From: Actinomycetes bacterium
GTDB taxonomy: Bacteria > Actinomycetota > Thermoleophilia > Solirubrobacterales > JACPNS01
Assembly: GCA_023404495.1 (NCBI GenBank)
Contig: JAEYBE010000033.1
Coordinates: 91,444 to 155,443, forward strand
Reading direction: 5' to 3'
Length of the DNA: 64,000 nt
The notes under the pieces are model-generated. The model saw nothing but the letters and a program-made list of their open reading frames with translations, ran no database searches and was not told the DNA's origin. Within the stretch, counting starts at the first letter, position 1. Every line of letters starts with the position of its first letter. This document shows positions 20,238 to 28,834 of this stretch, in pieces. A program made the translations under genes and the position numbers.

Positions 20238-21254
20238 TCACTCGCCGGGCGGGCGCAGACTTGCGGCGATGTCACCGCGGCCGAGGATCGCCCCGATCGC
20301 CATCGCGTCGGCCGGGACCTCTCCGCCCGGGAAAACAATCGTGTCGCGCAGCGCCGAGCCTGCGCCGATCTTCGCGCCGTCCCCGATCACCACTGGGCCC
20401 TGAAGAATCGCGCCGGCACCGATCGAGACGTCCTGTCCGATCCAGACAGGCCCTTCCACAAGCTCTGCGGCATCGAGCGCGCCGCTGGTCGCCGAAAACA
20501 CCGCGTCGCTGCCGCCGGTGCCCTCGATGCCAAGGTCCAGCGCCCCCGTGAGCGCGTCAAAGGTTCCCTCCCGGAGCTCGCGCAGCGAGCCCACGTCGTT
20601 CCAGTATTCCTCGATCTCGTGGATATGAAAGGGAATGTCGTTTTCGAGCAGCACTGGGAAGACGTCCTGCGCCCAGTCGACAAATTCGGTCTCGGGGAAG
20701 TAGTCGAAGATCTCCGGGCTAAAGACGTAGATCCCGCAATTGCCGAGATCCGAGAGCGCCTCGTCGGGTTCCGGCTTCTCCTGGAAGCCGGTGATCCGCC
20801 CCTCGGCGTCGTGCAACACGACTCCGTACTCACGGGTGTCGGCCACCCGCTTGACGGTCAACGTCGCGACGCCGCCCGCGCTCTTGTGGCGCTCGATCAG
20901 CTTCGTCAAGTCGATGTCGGTGAGCGCGTCGCCGCTGATGATCAGGAACGGCTCGCCGCCGTCGGTCAATGAGTCCTTCACCGCACGCACGCCGCCGGCC
21001 GTGCCCATCAGTTCCGGCTCGAAGTTGTATTCGAGGTTCACGCCAAAAGCAGACCCGTCGCCAAAGTAATTGCGAATCGTGGCTGGGTAGTAGTGGAGGT
21101 TTGCAACGGCGTCGGTGAATCCGTGCTTTGCGACCAGATTCAGCAGGTGCGCCATGCACGGCTTGTCGATCACCGGCACCATCGGCTTCGGGATCCCCAG
21201 GGTGATCGGCTTGAGACGAGTTCCGAGTCCTGCGGCGAGAACCATCGCTTTCAT
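20238..21254 (-). CDS. Sugar-phosphate nucleotidyltransferase with left-handed beta-helix
   Basis: 338 residues from the ATG at 21254, with AAGGAAG about 10 nt upstream. The N-terminal NTP-transferase signature is MVLAAGLGTRLKPITLGIPKPMVPV, with SGDALTDIDL as the metal-binding Asp region and FQEKPEPDEA. Residues about 245-338 are hexapeptide repeats (VWIGQDVSIGAGAILQGPVVIGDGAKIGAGS). Likely mannose-1-phosphate guanylyltransferase or glucose-1-phosphate nucleotidyltransferase; the base and sugar cannot be set by eye. It starts 5 nt after the short SAHH gene. Confidence 0.85.
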   Translation of the reverse strand: MKAMVLAAGLGTRLKPITLGIPKPMVPVIDKPCMAHLLNLVAKHGFTDAVANLHYYPATIRNYFGDGSAFGVNLEYNFEPELMGTAGGVRAVKDSLTDGGEPFLIISGDALTDIDLTKLIERHKSAGGVATLTVKRVADTREYGVVLHDAEGRITGFQEKPEPDEALSDLGNCGIYVFSPEIFDYFPETEFVDWAQDVFPVLLENDIPFHIHEIEEYWNDVGSLRELREGTFDALTGALDLGIEGTGGSDAVFSATSGALDAAELVEGPVWIGQDVSIGAGAILQGPVVIGDGAKIGAGSALRDTIVFPGGEVPADAMAIGAILGRGDIAASLRPPGE

Positions 21255-21259
21255 CTGAT

Positions 21260-22555
21260 TCAGCTTCCTTTCGAGTGGTCGGGCGGCGGCGCTGCGGCCG
21301 ACTGATCCCATGAAGTCAGGTACTGCTGCTGCTCTGCGGTGAGCGTGTCGATCTCGACGCGCAGCGATTCGAGCTTGAGGCGGGCGATCGCATCGTCGAT
21401 CTCCGGCGGGACGGCGTGCACTTGACGCGCCATCGCCTTGCCGTGTCTTGCCAGATGTTCGACCGCCAGCGCCTGATTGGCGAAACTCATGTCCATCACG
21501 GCCGGTGGATGACCCTCGCCAGCAGCGAGGTTGACGAGCCGCCCGTCGGCGAGAAGGTATACGCGGCGGTCACCCGAGAGTGTGAAGCGTTCGACGAGCG
21601 GGCGCACTTCGGCATGTTCCTGGGCGCGTTCGAATAAATCCGCCTTGTTTATCTCGATGTCAAAGTGACCTGCGTTGCAGACGATCGTCCCGTCGCCCAT
21701 CACGTCGAAGAGCTCGCCGGCCACGGCGTCGCGTCCTCCGGTGACCGTGACGATCACGTCCGCGCGCGAGGCCGCTTCGATCGCAGGAAGCACGGTGAAG
21801 CCATCCATCGCGGCCTCAAGCGCGCGCTGGGGATCGACCTCGCAGACGATCACGTTGGCGCCGAGGCCCTTGGCGCGAGAGGCGATTCCCTGTCCGCAGG
21901 CGCCATAGCCGATCACTGCGACCACGCGACCGGCAATCAACAAGTTCGTCGCGCGCAGGATTCCGTCGAGCGTCGACTGGCCGGTGCCGTAGCGCGTGTC
22001 AAACAGCTTCTGTGTGCGCGACTCGTTGACGGCGATCACTGGATACGCGAGGCCGCCTTCGCGCTCAAGCGCCTTCAGGCGGATCACGCCGGTCGTTGTC
22101 TCCTCGGTGCCACCAAGCACGTCGTCCAGCAGTTCGCGGCGCCCGCCGTGAAGCGCCCCGACGAGATCTGCCCCGTCGTCGAGCGTGATCTGCGGCGCGG
22201 TGTCGCAGACGGCATTGATGTGACGCTGATAGGCCGGGGCATCTTCGCCATTGACCGCGAAGACGGCCGCTGAATCGCGCTCCGAAAGCGCTGCGGCGAC
22301 ATCATCCTGGGTTGAAAGGGGATTGCTCGCGCAGATCGCAAGCTGCGCGCCGCCGGCGATCAGCGCCCGGGCGAGATTCGCGGTCTCCGCCGTGATGTGC
22401 AAACAGGCGCCGACGCGGATGCCGTCCAGTGGACGTTGCTCGGAGAATCGCTCAGCGATACGCGAGAGCACCGGCATTTCATTGCCGGCCCAGTCGATAC
22501 GCATCGCGCCGGCATCGGCGAGCGCGAAGTCAGCGATGTCAGCTGCCGGGGTCAT
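21260..22555 (-). CDS. S-adenosylhomocysteinase, short archaeal/Thermotoga type
   Basis: 431 residues. Keeps the SAHH catalytic set: ACLHITAETANL (His), LDDGADL (Asp), GTEETTTGVIRL (Glu), and Lys and Asp in TQKLFDTRYG. The Rossmann loop is GYGACGQGIASRAKGLG. It lacks the roughly 40-residue insertion of the canonical enzyme and ends EQQQYLTSWDQ instead of KPxHYRY, as in archaeal and Thermotoga homologues. In archaea some members prefer S-inosylhomocysteine. It sits between a PGI/PMI isomerase gene (13-bp gap) and a sugar nucleotidyltransferase gene (5-bp gap), an odd context for SAM recycling. A second, canonical ahcY is at 2707-4155. Confidence 0.88.
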   Translation of the reverse strand: MTPAADIADFALADAGAMRIDWAGNEMPVLSRIAERFSEQRPLDGIRVGACLHITAETANLARALIAGGAQLAICASNPLSTQDDVAAALSERDSAAVFAVNGEDAPAYQRHINAVCDTAPQITLDDGADLVGALHGGRRELLDDVLGGTEETTTGVIRLKALEREGGLAYPVIAVNESRTQKLFDTRYGTGQSTLDGILRATNLLIAGRVVAVIGYGACGQGIASRAKGLGANVIVCEVDPQRALEAAMDGFTVLPAIEAASRADVIVTVTGGRDAVAGELFDVMGDGTIVCNAGHFDIEINKADLFERAQEHAEVRPLVERFTLSGDRRVYLLADGRLVNLAAGEGHPPAVMDMSFANQALAVEHLARHGKAMARQVHAVPPEIDDAIARLKLESLRVEIDTLTAEQQQYLTSWDQSAAAPPPDHSKGS

Positions 22556-22568
22556 TCAAACCTGCGGC

Positions 22569-23630
22569 TCAACCGGCGCTCGTCGGACGCCCGAGCTGGT
22601 CTTTGAGATCTTCGATCAGCGGAACCGGCGTCGGGTCGACGCCGCGCAGCACCGCCAGGTACAGCGAAGTCAGGTCGCCCAGCAGGACGTGCGCGAACAT
22701 TCGCTCAGAACGAGTCTCTCCCGAGACTTCAATCGTCTGCGCCTGCGCGCGATGCGCGCTTGCGATCTCGGAGACAACTCGAATCCGTTCGGCGATTCGC
22801 GGGTGCTGGTCTCTGTCGGCGAGAAACCAGGCCGTGTTCTCGGCCAGCTCCGTCGCCCCTTCCCAGCCACAGATCTCATTGTGGTTGGCCTCTGGGAGCG
22901 ACGCGCTCCATGCCGGGTACTTCGCGTTCTCGTTTATCTGGCACTTCCACCGATACGCCACCGGGACCGTCAGATCGGCCCCGTAGATGATCGGCAGCCG
23001 GCCGAAGGCGCTGCGCGCCAGGTGCATCGCCGTCTCGTCCTCGCCGCCCGGTGCCCAGCTGGAGCCAAGCGTTTTGAGCAGCTCGGCCGCCGCGTTGAAC
23101 TCATCATGGATCGCTGCGGGCGCGAGTCCGTTGGCGATCGCGATCTCCGCCACGGCGACCACGCCATATGCGACGGCAGCGCGCGGCTGAAAGATCCCGG
23201 GAAGTCCGATCACGGGGATGCCGGAGGCGTGTGCGGCCTCCGAGAGCGGGCCACCCGAGCTGACCACATAGAGGCGGGCGCCAGAAGCCTTTGCCTGCTC
23301 GAAACAGGAGAGAGTCTCTTCTGTCGAGCCCGAGTAGGAGCTCAATACAACCGCGTCATCTTCGCCAACCCAGGAGGGGAGCGCGTAGCCGCGTGCGGTG
23401 ACCAGCGGCCCACCCGCTCGCGGTCCGATCAGCGTCGCGGCGAGATCCGCCCCGATTGCAGAACCCCCCATCCCGCAGACAACCATCGCGCGGGCCTTGG
23501 CGGGCTGAAGAAATGCGCTCTCCGCGCGCCACATCGCGTCGGTGATGTGGTCCGGCATCGCGAGCATGTCGGCGAGCAGCCCCGAACTGTCCACGGCAGC
23601 GACTGCCTCAGCTGTCAAAGCGTCGTTCAC
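22569..23630 (-). CDS. Bifunctional phosphoglucose/phosphomannose isomerase (SIS)
   Basis: 353 residues. The first SIS domain has VVCGMGGSAIGADL and VLSSYSGSTEETLS (phosphate-binding Ser/Thr). The second contains NENAKYPAWSASLPEANHNEICGWE, the Glu/His active-site region of the bifunctional PGI/PMI family common in archaea and Actinobacteria. It interconverts fructose-6-phosphate with glucose-6- and mannose-6-phosphate, so it can feed GDP-mannose synthesis with the adjacent nucleotidyltransferase. Its start overlaps the end of that gene by 4 bp. Confidence 0.88.
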   Translation of the reverse strand: MNDALTAEAVAAVDSSGLLADMLAMPDHITDAMWRAESAFLQPAKARAMVVCGMGGSAIGADLAATLIGPRAGGPLVTARGYALPSWVGEDDAVVLSSYSGSTEETLSCFEQAKASGARLYVVSSGGPLSEAAHASGIPVIGLPGIFQPRAAVAYGVVAVAEIAIANGLAPAAIHDEFNAAAELLKTLGSSWAPGGEDETAMHLARSAFGRLPIIYGADLTVPVAYRWKCQINENAKYPAWSASLPEANHNEICGWEGATELAENTAWFLADRDQHPRIAERIRVVSEIASAHRAQAQTIEVSGETRSERMFAHVLLGDLTSLYLAVLRGVDPTPVPLIEDLKDQLGRPTSAG

Positions 23631-24715
23631 GAAGCGATGCCCTCCCCCGCCTCAATTCGCGCCGCCCCGACGACCGCGCCCGGATCGATCGACGCACCTT
23701 CGCCGATCACGCTTCCGTCGGTGATGTTCGCTCCGTAGCCCAGCAAGACAGATGGCCCCACTATCGAGTCTTCCACCGCGGCGCCGGGCGCGAGTCGCGC
23801 GTCGTCCATCACAACGGATCGCTCGATGCGGCAGTCGGCCGCCACGTCGACGCGCTCGCCGACAACGGTGTCCGGTCCGATACGGCTGCCCGGCGCGAAC
23901 TCAGCGCCGGCGCCGACCACGACAGGTGCGGTCACTTCGACGCCGGCAAGATCCACGTCGCTGGCGAAGACATTGCCCTGGGCGTCGCGCAGCGGGTCAA
24001 GGTACGAGCGCACGCGCCCGCTGAGCAGGTCACGCGTGGCTTCGACGTAGCGTTCGGGCGTACCGAGATCGAGCCAGTATCCGTCGGCGTCGTACGCGTA
24101 GATGCCATCGCCGACCAGTTGCGGGAATACGTCGTGCTCGAACGAGCGGTTCTCGCCGGCGGGGATCATCTCCAGCACGTCGCGCTCGAGCACATAGGCC
24201 CCGGCGTTGATTCGCGGGTCCGCGGGCGCGTCCTCGCGACGCGGCTTCTCAAGAAACGCCTCGACGCGGTGCTCGCTGTCGGTCAGCACCACGCCGTATG
24301 CGGTCGGATCCTCCACGGGCACCAGGGCGAGCGTCGCCCGGGCGCCGGTCGCCTGATGCTGAGCGATTTCAGCGGAGAGGTCGTAGTCGGCCAGCGTGTC
24401 GCCATTCAGAACCAGGAATCGCTCCTCGAGCCGGTCCTCCGCGAACTTCACAGCACCGGCGGTGCCCAACGGCTCGGGCTCCTCGACGTAGGTGATCGAA
24501 ACACCAGGATGGCCGGCCGCGTCGAGCGCACTGCGCAGGCCGTCGGCCTTGTAGCCGACCGACATCACCACATCGGTCACGCCGTGCCCGTGCAGCCAAT
24601 CGATCATGTACCAGAGCATCGGCCGATTGACCATCGGCACAGCCGGCTTTGGCATCGTGCTGGTCAGCGGACGCAGGCGCGTGCCCTGGCCGCCGGACAG
24701 GATCACGGCTTGCAC
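23627..24715 (-). CDS. Sugar-phosphate nucleotidyltransferase (mannose-1-phosphate guanylyltransferase-like)
   Basis: 362 residues. N-terminal signature MQAVILSGGQGTRLRPLTSTMPKPAVPMVNRPML, LVLNGDTLADYD for the metal-binding Asp, FLEKP, and DGYWLDLGTPERYVEATRDLL, which is characteristic of the GMPP/ManC-like group. A C-terminal left-handed beta-helix (about 260-362) has hexapeptide repeats. A GDP-mannose or dTDP/UDP-glucose product fits the cluster. It follows ugd after 8 bp and overlaps PGI/PMI by 4 bp. Confidence 0.88.
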   Translation of the reverse strand: MQAVILSGGQGTRLRPLTSTMPKPAVPMVNRPMLWYMIDWLHGHGVTDVVMSVGYKADGLRSALDAAGHPGVSITYVEEPEPLGTAGAVKFAEDRLEERFLVLNGDTLADYDLSAEIAQHQATGARATLALVPVEDPTAYGVVLTDSEHRVEAFLEKPRREDAPADPRINAGAYVLERDVLEMIPAGENRSFEHDVFPQLVGDGIYAYDADGYWLDLGTPERYVEATRDLLSGRVRSYLDPLRDAQGNVFASDVDLAGVEVTAPVVVGAGAEFAPGSRIGPDTVVGERVDVAADCRIERSVVMDDARLAPGAAVEDSIVGPSVLLGYGANITDGSVIGEGASIDPGAVVGAARIEAGEGIAS

Positions 24716-24723
24716 GGTTGGGC

Positions 24724-26091
24724 CTACTCCGCGGCGGCGCTGGCGACGGCGGGCGCCTCTTGCTCGCTGAGCAATCCCGTGGCCGGGCGGCCGACGCCCT
24801 CGTAGGCAAACCCGGCAGCGGCGACGGCGTCGCCATCGAGCAGGTTGCGCCCGTCGATCACCAGTGGCGTGCGCATCGCTGCGCGCACCTGATCGAGATC
24901 GAGCTCAGCGAACTGCGGCCACTCGGTGACGATTACAGCGGCGTCCGCGCCTTCGAGGGCAGCCAGCGGTGAGTCTTCGATCTCAACCCCCGGAAGCAGC
25001 TCGGCCGCGCGTCCGGCTGCGACCGGATCGAACGCGCTGACGATCGCTCCCTCGCCGCGCAGGCGCGCCGAGAGCACGAGCGAGGAGGCCTCGCGCATGT
25101 CGTCGGTGTTGGGCTTGAAGGAGAGACCAAGCAGCGCGATCTTCTTGCCGACGAGTGAGTCGCCGAGGTGCTTCTTGAGCTTCCCGATCACGCGACGCTT
25201 CTGAAGTTCGTTGACCTCGATCACTGCGTTCAGGAGCTGGAAGTGGTAGCCGGAGTTGCCGGCGAGCTGCTTGAGCGCGGTGACGTCCTTCGGGAAGCAG
25301 CTCCCGCCATAGCCGATTCCGGCCTGCAGGAACTTCGGCCCGATGCGGGCGTCGAGGCCCATGCCGCGGGCGACCTCGGTGACGTCGGCGCCGACCTCTT
25401 CGGAGACGTTGGCGATCTCGTTGATGAAGCTGATCTTGGTCGCAAGAAAAGCGTTGCTGGCGAGCTTGATCATCTCGGCCGAGGCAATGTCGGTGCGAAC
25501 AATCTCACCGCCGAGCGGCTTGTAGATCGCCTCAACGGCGTCGCCGGCCCATGTTCCTGGCAACTCAGTGCCGATGTCGGAGCCGATCACGACGCGGTCG
25601 GGATTCATGAAGTCGTCGACCGCCGTGCCCTCCTTGAGGAACTCCGGGCAGGAGACGTAGGCGAGGTCGTGCTTGTCGCGGCGGATCGCGGCGCCAGTAC
25701 CGACGGGCACTGTGCTCTTCATGATCAGCGCGTGCTCGTTGGAATCGCCGACCTCGCGGACCACGGTCTGGACGCGCGAGAGGTCGGCGTCGCCGGAGTA
25801 GGTCGGCGGCGTGTCGACGCAGACGAACATCAAGCGGGTGCGATCGAGCACCTCGCCCATGTCCGTCGTGAAGGTCATGTGGTCGATGTTCTTCTTGAGC
25901 AGCTCGGGCAGTCCCGGCTCGTGGATCAGCAGCTCGCCGCGGCTGAGCGCGTCGACCTTTTCCTGGACGATCTCACGCACGACCACCTCGTGGCCGAGCT
26001 CGGCGAAGCAGCAGGCGGTCACAAGACCGACCCAGCCGGCGCCGATCACGCCGATCGGCGGCTTTTCGCTGGTTTCAAGCACGTTTGTCAT
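24724..26091 (-). CDS. ugd: UDP-glucose 6-dehydrogenase
   Basis: 455 residues. Oxidises UDP-glucose twice to UDP-glucuronate, a precursor of wall or exopolysaccharides. The N-terminal Rossmann motif is GVIGAGWVGLVTACCFAELGH; SNAFLATKISFINEIAN lies mid-protein; the catalytic Cys is in GIGYGGSCFPKDVTAL; and the C-terminal UDP-binding domain contains LGLSFKPNTDDMREASS. First enzyme of the precursor cluster after the LCP gene (40-bp gap). Confidence 0.95.
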   Translation of the reverse strand: MTNVLETSEKPPIGVIGAGWVGLVTACCFAELGHEVVVREIVQEKVDALSRGELLIHEPGLPELLKKNIDHMTFTTDMGEVLDRTRLMFVCVDTPPTYSGDADLSRVQTVVREVGDSNEHALIMKSTVPVGTGAAIRRDKHDLAYVSCPEFLKEGTAVDDFMNPDRVVIGSDIGTELPGTWAGDAVEAIYKPLGGEIVRTDIASAEMIKLASNAFLATKISFINEIANVSEEVGADVTEVARGMGLDARIGPKFLQAGIGYGGSCFPKDVTALKQLAGNSGYHFQLLNAVIEVNELQKRRVIGKLKKHLGDSLVGKKIALLGLSFKPNTDDMREASSLVLSARLRGEGAIVSAFDPVAAGRAAELLPGVEIEDSPLAALEGADAAVIVTEWPQFAELDLDQVRAAMRTPLVIDGRNLLDGDAVAAAGFAYEGVGRPATGLLSEQEAPAVASAAAE

Positions 26092-26131
26092 GCCCGGGAG
26101 GGTAGTAGTTGGCCCAATTGGCGGCGAAAGC

Positions 26132-27628
26132 TCAGTTGTACAGGCGCAGCGACTCGGCGAGCGCCATCATCTGCTTGCCATTGAGCTTGCGCGAGAGAGT
26201 GTTTGCGACCCAATAGGACGCATCACCGCGGTGGAAGGCGACAAGCGCGAGCTTGCTGCCTTCGTAGTAGAGCTTGTATTCGCGTCCGCCGACTCTGCGC
26301 GTGACCGACGGGTTCTTGAGAATTGGCGGGTCCTTCCAGTTGACGCCCTGCACGCCGTAGTAGTCGCCCGCGGAGCCCGACAGCTTGGCCACGATGCGGT
26401 ACGCCGAGACGCGCTTGCCGTCGGCGGTGGTCATGCGGTAGTCGCGCGTGCTCTGGTCTTGATAGCTCGCGCCATTGACCAGCGCAGTCGGGTAGAAGAC
26501 AGGCAGGTTGATGCGGCCGGAGGCCAGCGAGGCCTGCTTGCGTCCGGCCATCTTTGCCGGCGTCATTGAGCCCGGCAGGGACTTTGATCGCTTTGCCTTT
26601 GTCGACTGCGGTTTGGCGGTCTCGCCATCGCCGCCGGCGTCCGCGTCAGAGGACACCGTGCCGCGCTGCTTTGGCCCCTTGATGAACGATCGGGCGGCCT
26701 TCTTGATCGCCTCGTTTGAGGCGACCACATAAGAGACGCCCCCGATCGTCGGCGTGGTCACTCCGGGGATCTCGACTTGGTAGACCGGCTTGCCCGATGA
26801 TTTGACCGCGAGCGTGAGCATGCGCTGGAGGTTTTTGCCGCTGGAGAGGCTGTTGTCGGTGTGGATGTTGCTGGCGATGATCTTCTTCAGATCCTTCGCG
26901 CTGGTGAAGAGCTTGGTCACTCCGACTTGTTGCTTGGCCTGTCGCAAGAACCCCTGCTGGCGCGCCTCGCGGAAGATGTCGCTGTCGTAATGGCGGAAGC
27001 GCACGTAGTCGAGCGCGCGATAGCCGCAGAGCTTCTGGTAGCCGGCTTTGATGTCGATCGCAGCAAACTGCTCGCCGTAGACGCGCCCTACGTTGCTGTG
27101 GAAGTACTTGCGGTCGACGTCGATGTAGACGCAGTCGACTGCATCGACGGCCTTGGCGAATCCGCCGAAGTCGACCTCGGCGACGTGATTGACCTTGAGC
27201 CCGAAATTCTCCTTGATCGTGCGCACCACCAGCTTTGGTCCGCCGAGCGAATAGGACTCGTTGAACTTGGTGACGCCTCGCCCGGGGATCGACACGCGCA
27301 GGTCTCGCGGGATCGAGAGGACTGTCGTGACGTTCTTGTTCGGGTCGAGCCGGACGAGCATCATCGTGTCCGAACGCGCCTTGAGGCCCAGCCGCTTGTC
27401 GTCCTTGCGGGTGTCGGCGCCGATCAGAAGCAGGGTCTGCGGCCCGCCCGTGGCGCCATCGAGGTACTTGCTGATGCCCTTGATCTCATTCTGCTTGAAG
27501 ACCGTGGCGATGTCCTGGCGCTGGCTGAAGGCAGTCAGCGACGCGACGATCGCGGCGATCGCAATCATCAGCACCGAGCCGAAGAGATAGCGCTTCCAGG
27601 GCGCAAAGCGTTCTGGTTCGTCAAACAC
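26132..27628 (-). CDS. LytR-CpsA-Psr (LCP) family cell-wall glycopolymer ligase
   Basis: 498 residues. Short cytoplasmic N-terminus, one membrane segment (YLFGSVLMIAIAAIVASLTAF), then the extracellular LCP domain: LLLIGADTRKD, RSDTMMLVRLDPNKNVTTVLSIPRDLRVSIPG, FNESYSLGG, and ALDYVRFRHYDSDIFREARQQGFLRQ with the conserved Arg/Asp residues for pyrophosphate binding. A further C-terminal beta-rich domain extends from about residue 330. LCP enzymes transfer undecaprenyl-linked polymers to peptidoglycan. The start is GTG with TAACGT 8 nt upstream. Confidence 0.92.
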   Translation of the reverse strand: MFDEPERFAPWKRYLFGSVLMIAIAAIVASLTAFSQRQDIATVFKQNEIKGISKYLDGATGGPQTLLLIGADTRKDDKRLGLKARSDTMMLVRLDPNKNVTTVLSIPRDLRVSIPGRGVTKFNESYSLGGPKLVVRTIKENFGLKVNHVAEVDFGGFAKAVDAVDCVYIDVDRKYFHSNVGRVYGEQFAAIDIKAGYQKLCGYRALDYVRFRHYDSDIFREARQQGFLRQAKQQVGVTKLFTSAKDLKKIIASNIHTDNSLSSGKNLQRMLTLAVKSSGKPVYQVEIPGVTTPTIGGVSYVVASNEAIKKAARSFIKGPKQRGTVSSDADAGGDGETAKPQSTKAKRSKSLPGSMTPAKMAGRKQASLASGRINLPVFYPTALVNGASYQDQSTRDYRMTTADGKRVSAYRIVAKLSGSAGDYYGVQGVNWKDPPILKNPSVTRRVGGREYKLYYEGSKLALVAFHRGDASYWVANTLSRKLNGKQMMALAESLRLYN

Positions 27629-27636
27629 TGGGGATT

Positions 27637-27642
27637 ACGTTA
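27637..27642 (-). promoter_or_regulatory. Putative leaderless -10 (TAACGT) of the LCP gene
   Basis: Minus-strand TAACGT, 8 nt before the GTG start at 27628. This would head the LCP-ugd-nucleotidyltransferase unit. Confidence 0.4.
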
Positions 27643-27724
27643 GAGGTCGGGGGTGCGGCTGACGGCCGTTGGCGCGCCGCGCGAGGTCAGTAGTCAAACA
27701 CGCGTGACGGCAGAATGGACCGGT

Positions 27725-28783
27725 TCAGACGGTTCGCCTCAGTGGCGGAGCGGGCACGTAGTGGGTCGACCTTCCGCCGCCGGCAACATCGAGCAACCCG
27801 GCATCGACCAGGCGACGCAGGTCAAGACTCGCCGTCGGAACGGCGATGTCCGCCTCCTGCGCGTACGCCGAGCGCGTCAGTCGGCCAGACAGGGCCTGCT
27901 CAAGCGCGATCACGATTCGGTCAGGCCAGCCCCTCTCCTCAACCAGCAGCTCAAGTCGATGCCAACGGTCGGCCGACGCACCGATCAATTCAAGCCGATC
28001 CTTGATCTGGGCCCAGTGGGCGTCCAGGCAGAAGTCAAGCCACTCGTCAGCCGGGCGATCAGGATCGAACTTTCCGTGTTGCGCCGAAGCGAGGGCTGCG
28101 TAGTAGTCGGTCGTGTGCGCCGCCAGGTACTCCTCGATCGAGCCGAATTCCGGCGCCGTTTCGCCGCTCAGCGCGATCGCCAGCGACTGCACAACTCGCG
28201 AGGTTCTGCCGTTCCCGTCTTCGAACGGGTGGATCGACACGAGATTCAGGTGAGCCATGGCCGCCGTGACGAGTGGATGTGACTTCGCTGCCCCAATCCA
28301 GTCGATGAACTCTTCGAGAAGCCCGTTCAGTTCGCCGGCTGGCGGTCCCTCAAATGCCATGGATCCACTTGGTCCAGTCACGAAGATGGGACCCTCGCGT
28401 ACCAATCCCGGTCGAGCGTCGGGTTGGAAGCTACAGACGTCGAAGTGGAGATCCAGAATCGCGCGGCGGGACCAGCGAAATCCGCTGTCTGCGGCCATCG
28501 CTCCCACATGCTGCATAGCCAGTGCGTATGCGGAAAACGCAAGTTCGTCGTCGCCCACCGGTGCCGAATCATCGAGCAGCTCGAGTGCGCGCGCCGGAGA
28601 AGTCGAGAACCCTTCGATCCGCGTTGAGCTTGCGTAGGCGATTGCGCGAGAGGTGCGCCGGAGTGCCTGCACCCAGCGCTCGCTCGGCACCAGTCGCGCG
28701 CCAAGCTCGGCCCTAAGCGAGTCGATCGCATCGAGCTTTCGGCCGCGTTCTGGCGTGATTTTCGGTGTGGCGTACAACGACAT
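27725..28783 (-). CDS. Fic family protein (class II, autoinhibited) with winged-helix C-terminus
   Basis: 352 residues. The Fic core motif HPFEDGNGRTSR is at residues 185-196 with the catalytic His and all phosphate-binding residues, so AMP (or other NMP) transfer to a target protein is expected. An N-terminal inhibitory helix matches (S/T)xxxE(G/N): S53-x3-E57-G58. The C-terminal 70 residues look like a winged helix (TRSAYAQEADIAVPTASLDLRRLVDAGLLDVAGGGRSTHYV), so it may also bind DNA. An AT-rich inverted repeat covers its promoter. No separate antitoxin gene is present. Confidence 0.92.
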   Translation of the reverse strand: MSLYATPKITPERGRKLDAIDSLRAELGARLVPSERWVQALRRTSRAIAYASSTRIEGFSTSPARALELLDDSAPVGDDELAFSAYALAMQHVGAMAADSGFRWSRRAILDLHFDVCSFQPDARPGLVREGPIFVTGPSGSMAFEGPPAGELNGLLEEFIDWIGAAKSHPLVTAAMAHLNLVSIHPFEDGNGRTSRVVQSLAIALSGETAPEFGSIEEYLAAHTTDYYAALASAQHGKFDPDRPADEWLDFCLDAHWAQIKDRLELIGASADRWHRLELLVEERGWPDRIVIALEQALSGRLTRSAYAQEADIAVPTASLDLRRLVDAGLLDVAGGGRSTHYVPAPPLRRTV

Positions 28784-28789
28784 GACACC

Positions 28790-28819
28790 AGTATATACGA
28801 ATATACGTTTATTCGTATA
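28790..28819 (-). promoter_or_regulatory. fic promoter: TATACT -10 and 9-bp inverted repeat
   Basis: TATACT (minus strand, 28790-28795) lies 6 nt before the ATG. Perfect arms TATACGAAT (28794-28802) and ATTCGTATA (28811-28819) flank an 8-bp spacer and overlap that -10. The stretch is very AT-rich compared with its surroundings. Autoregulation by the Fic protein's own winged helix is a natural hypothesis. Confidence 0.6.
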
Positions 28820-28834
28820 ACTAGTGTGCCGCCG

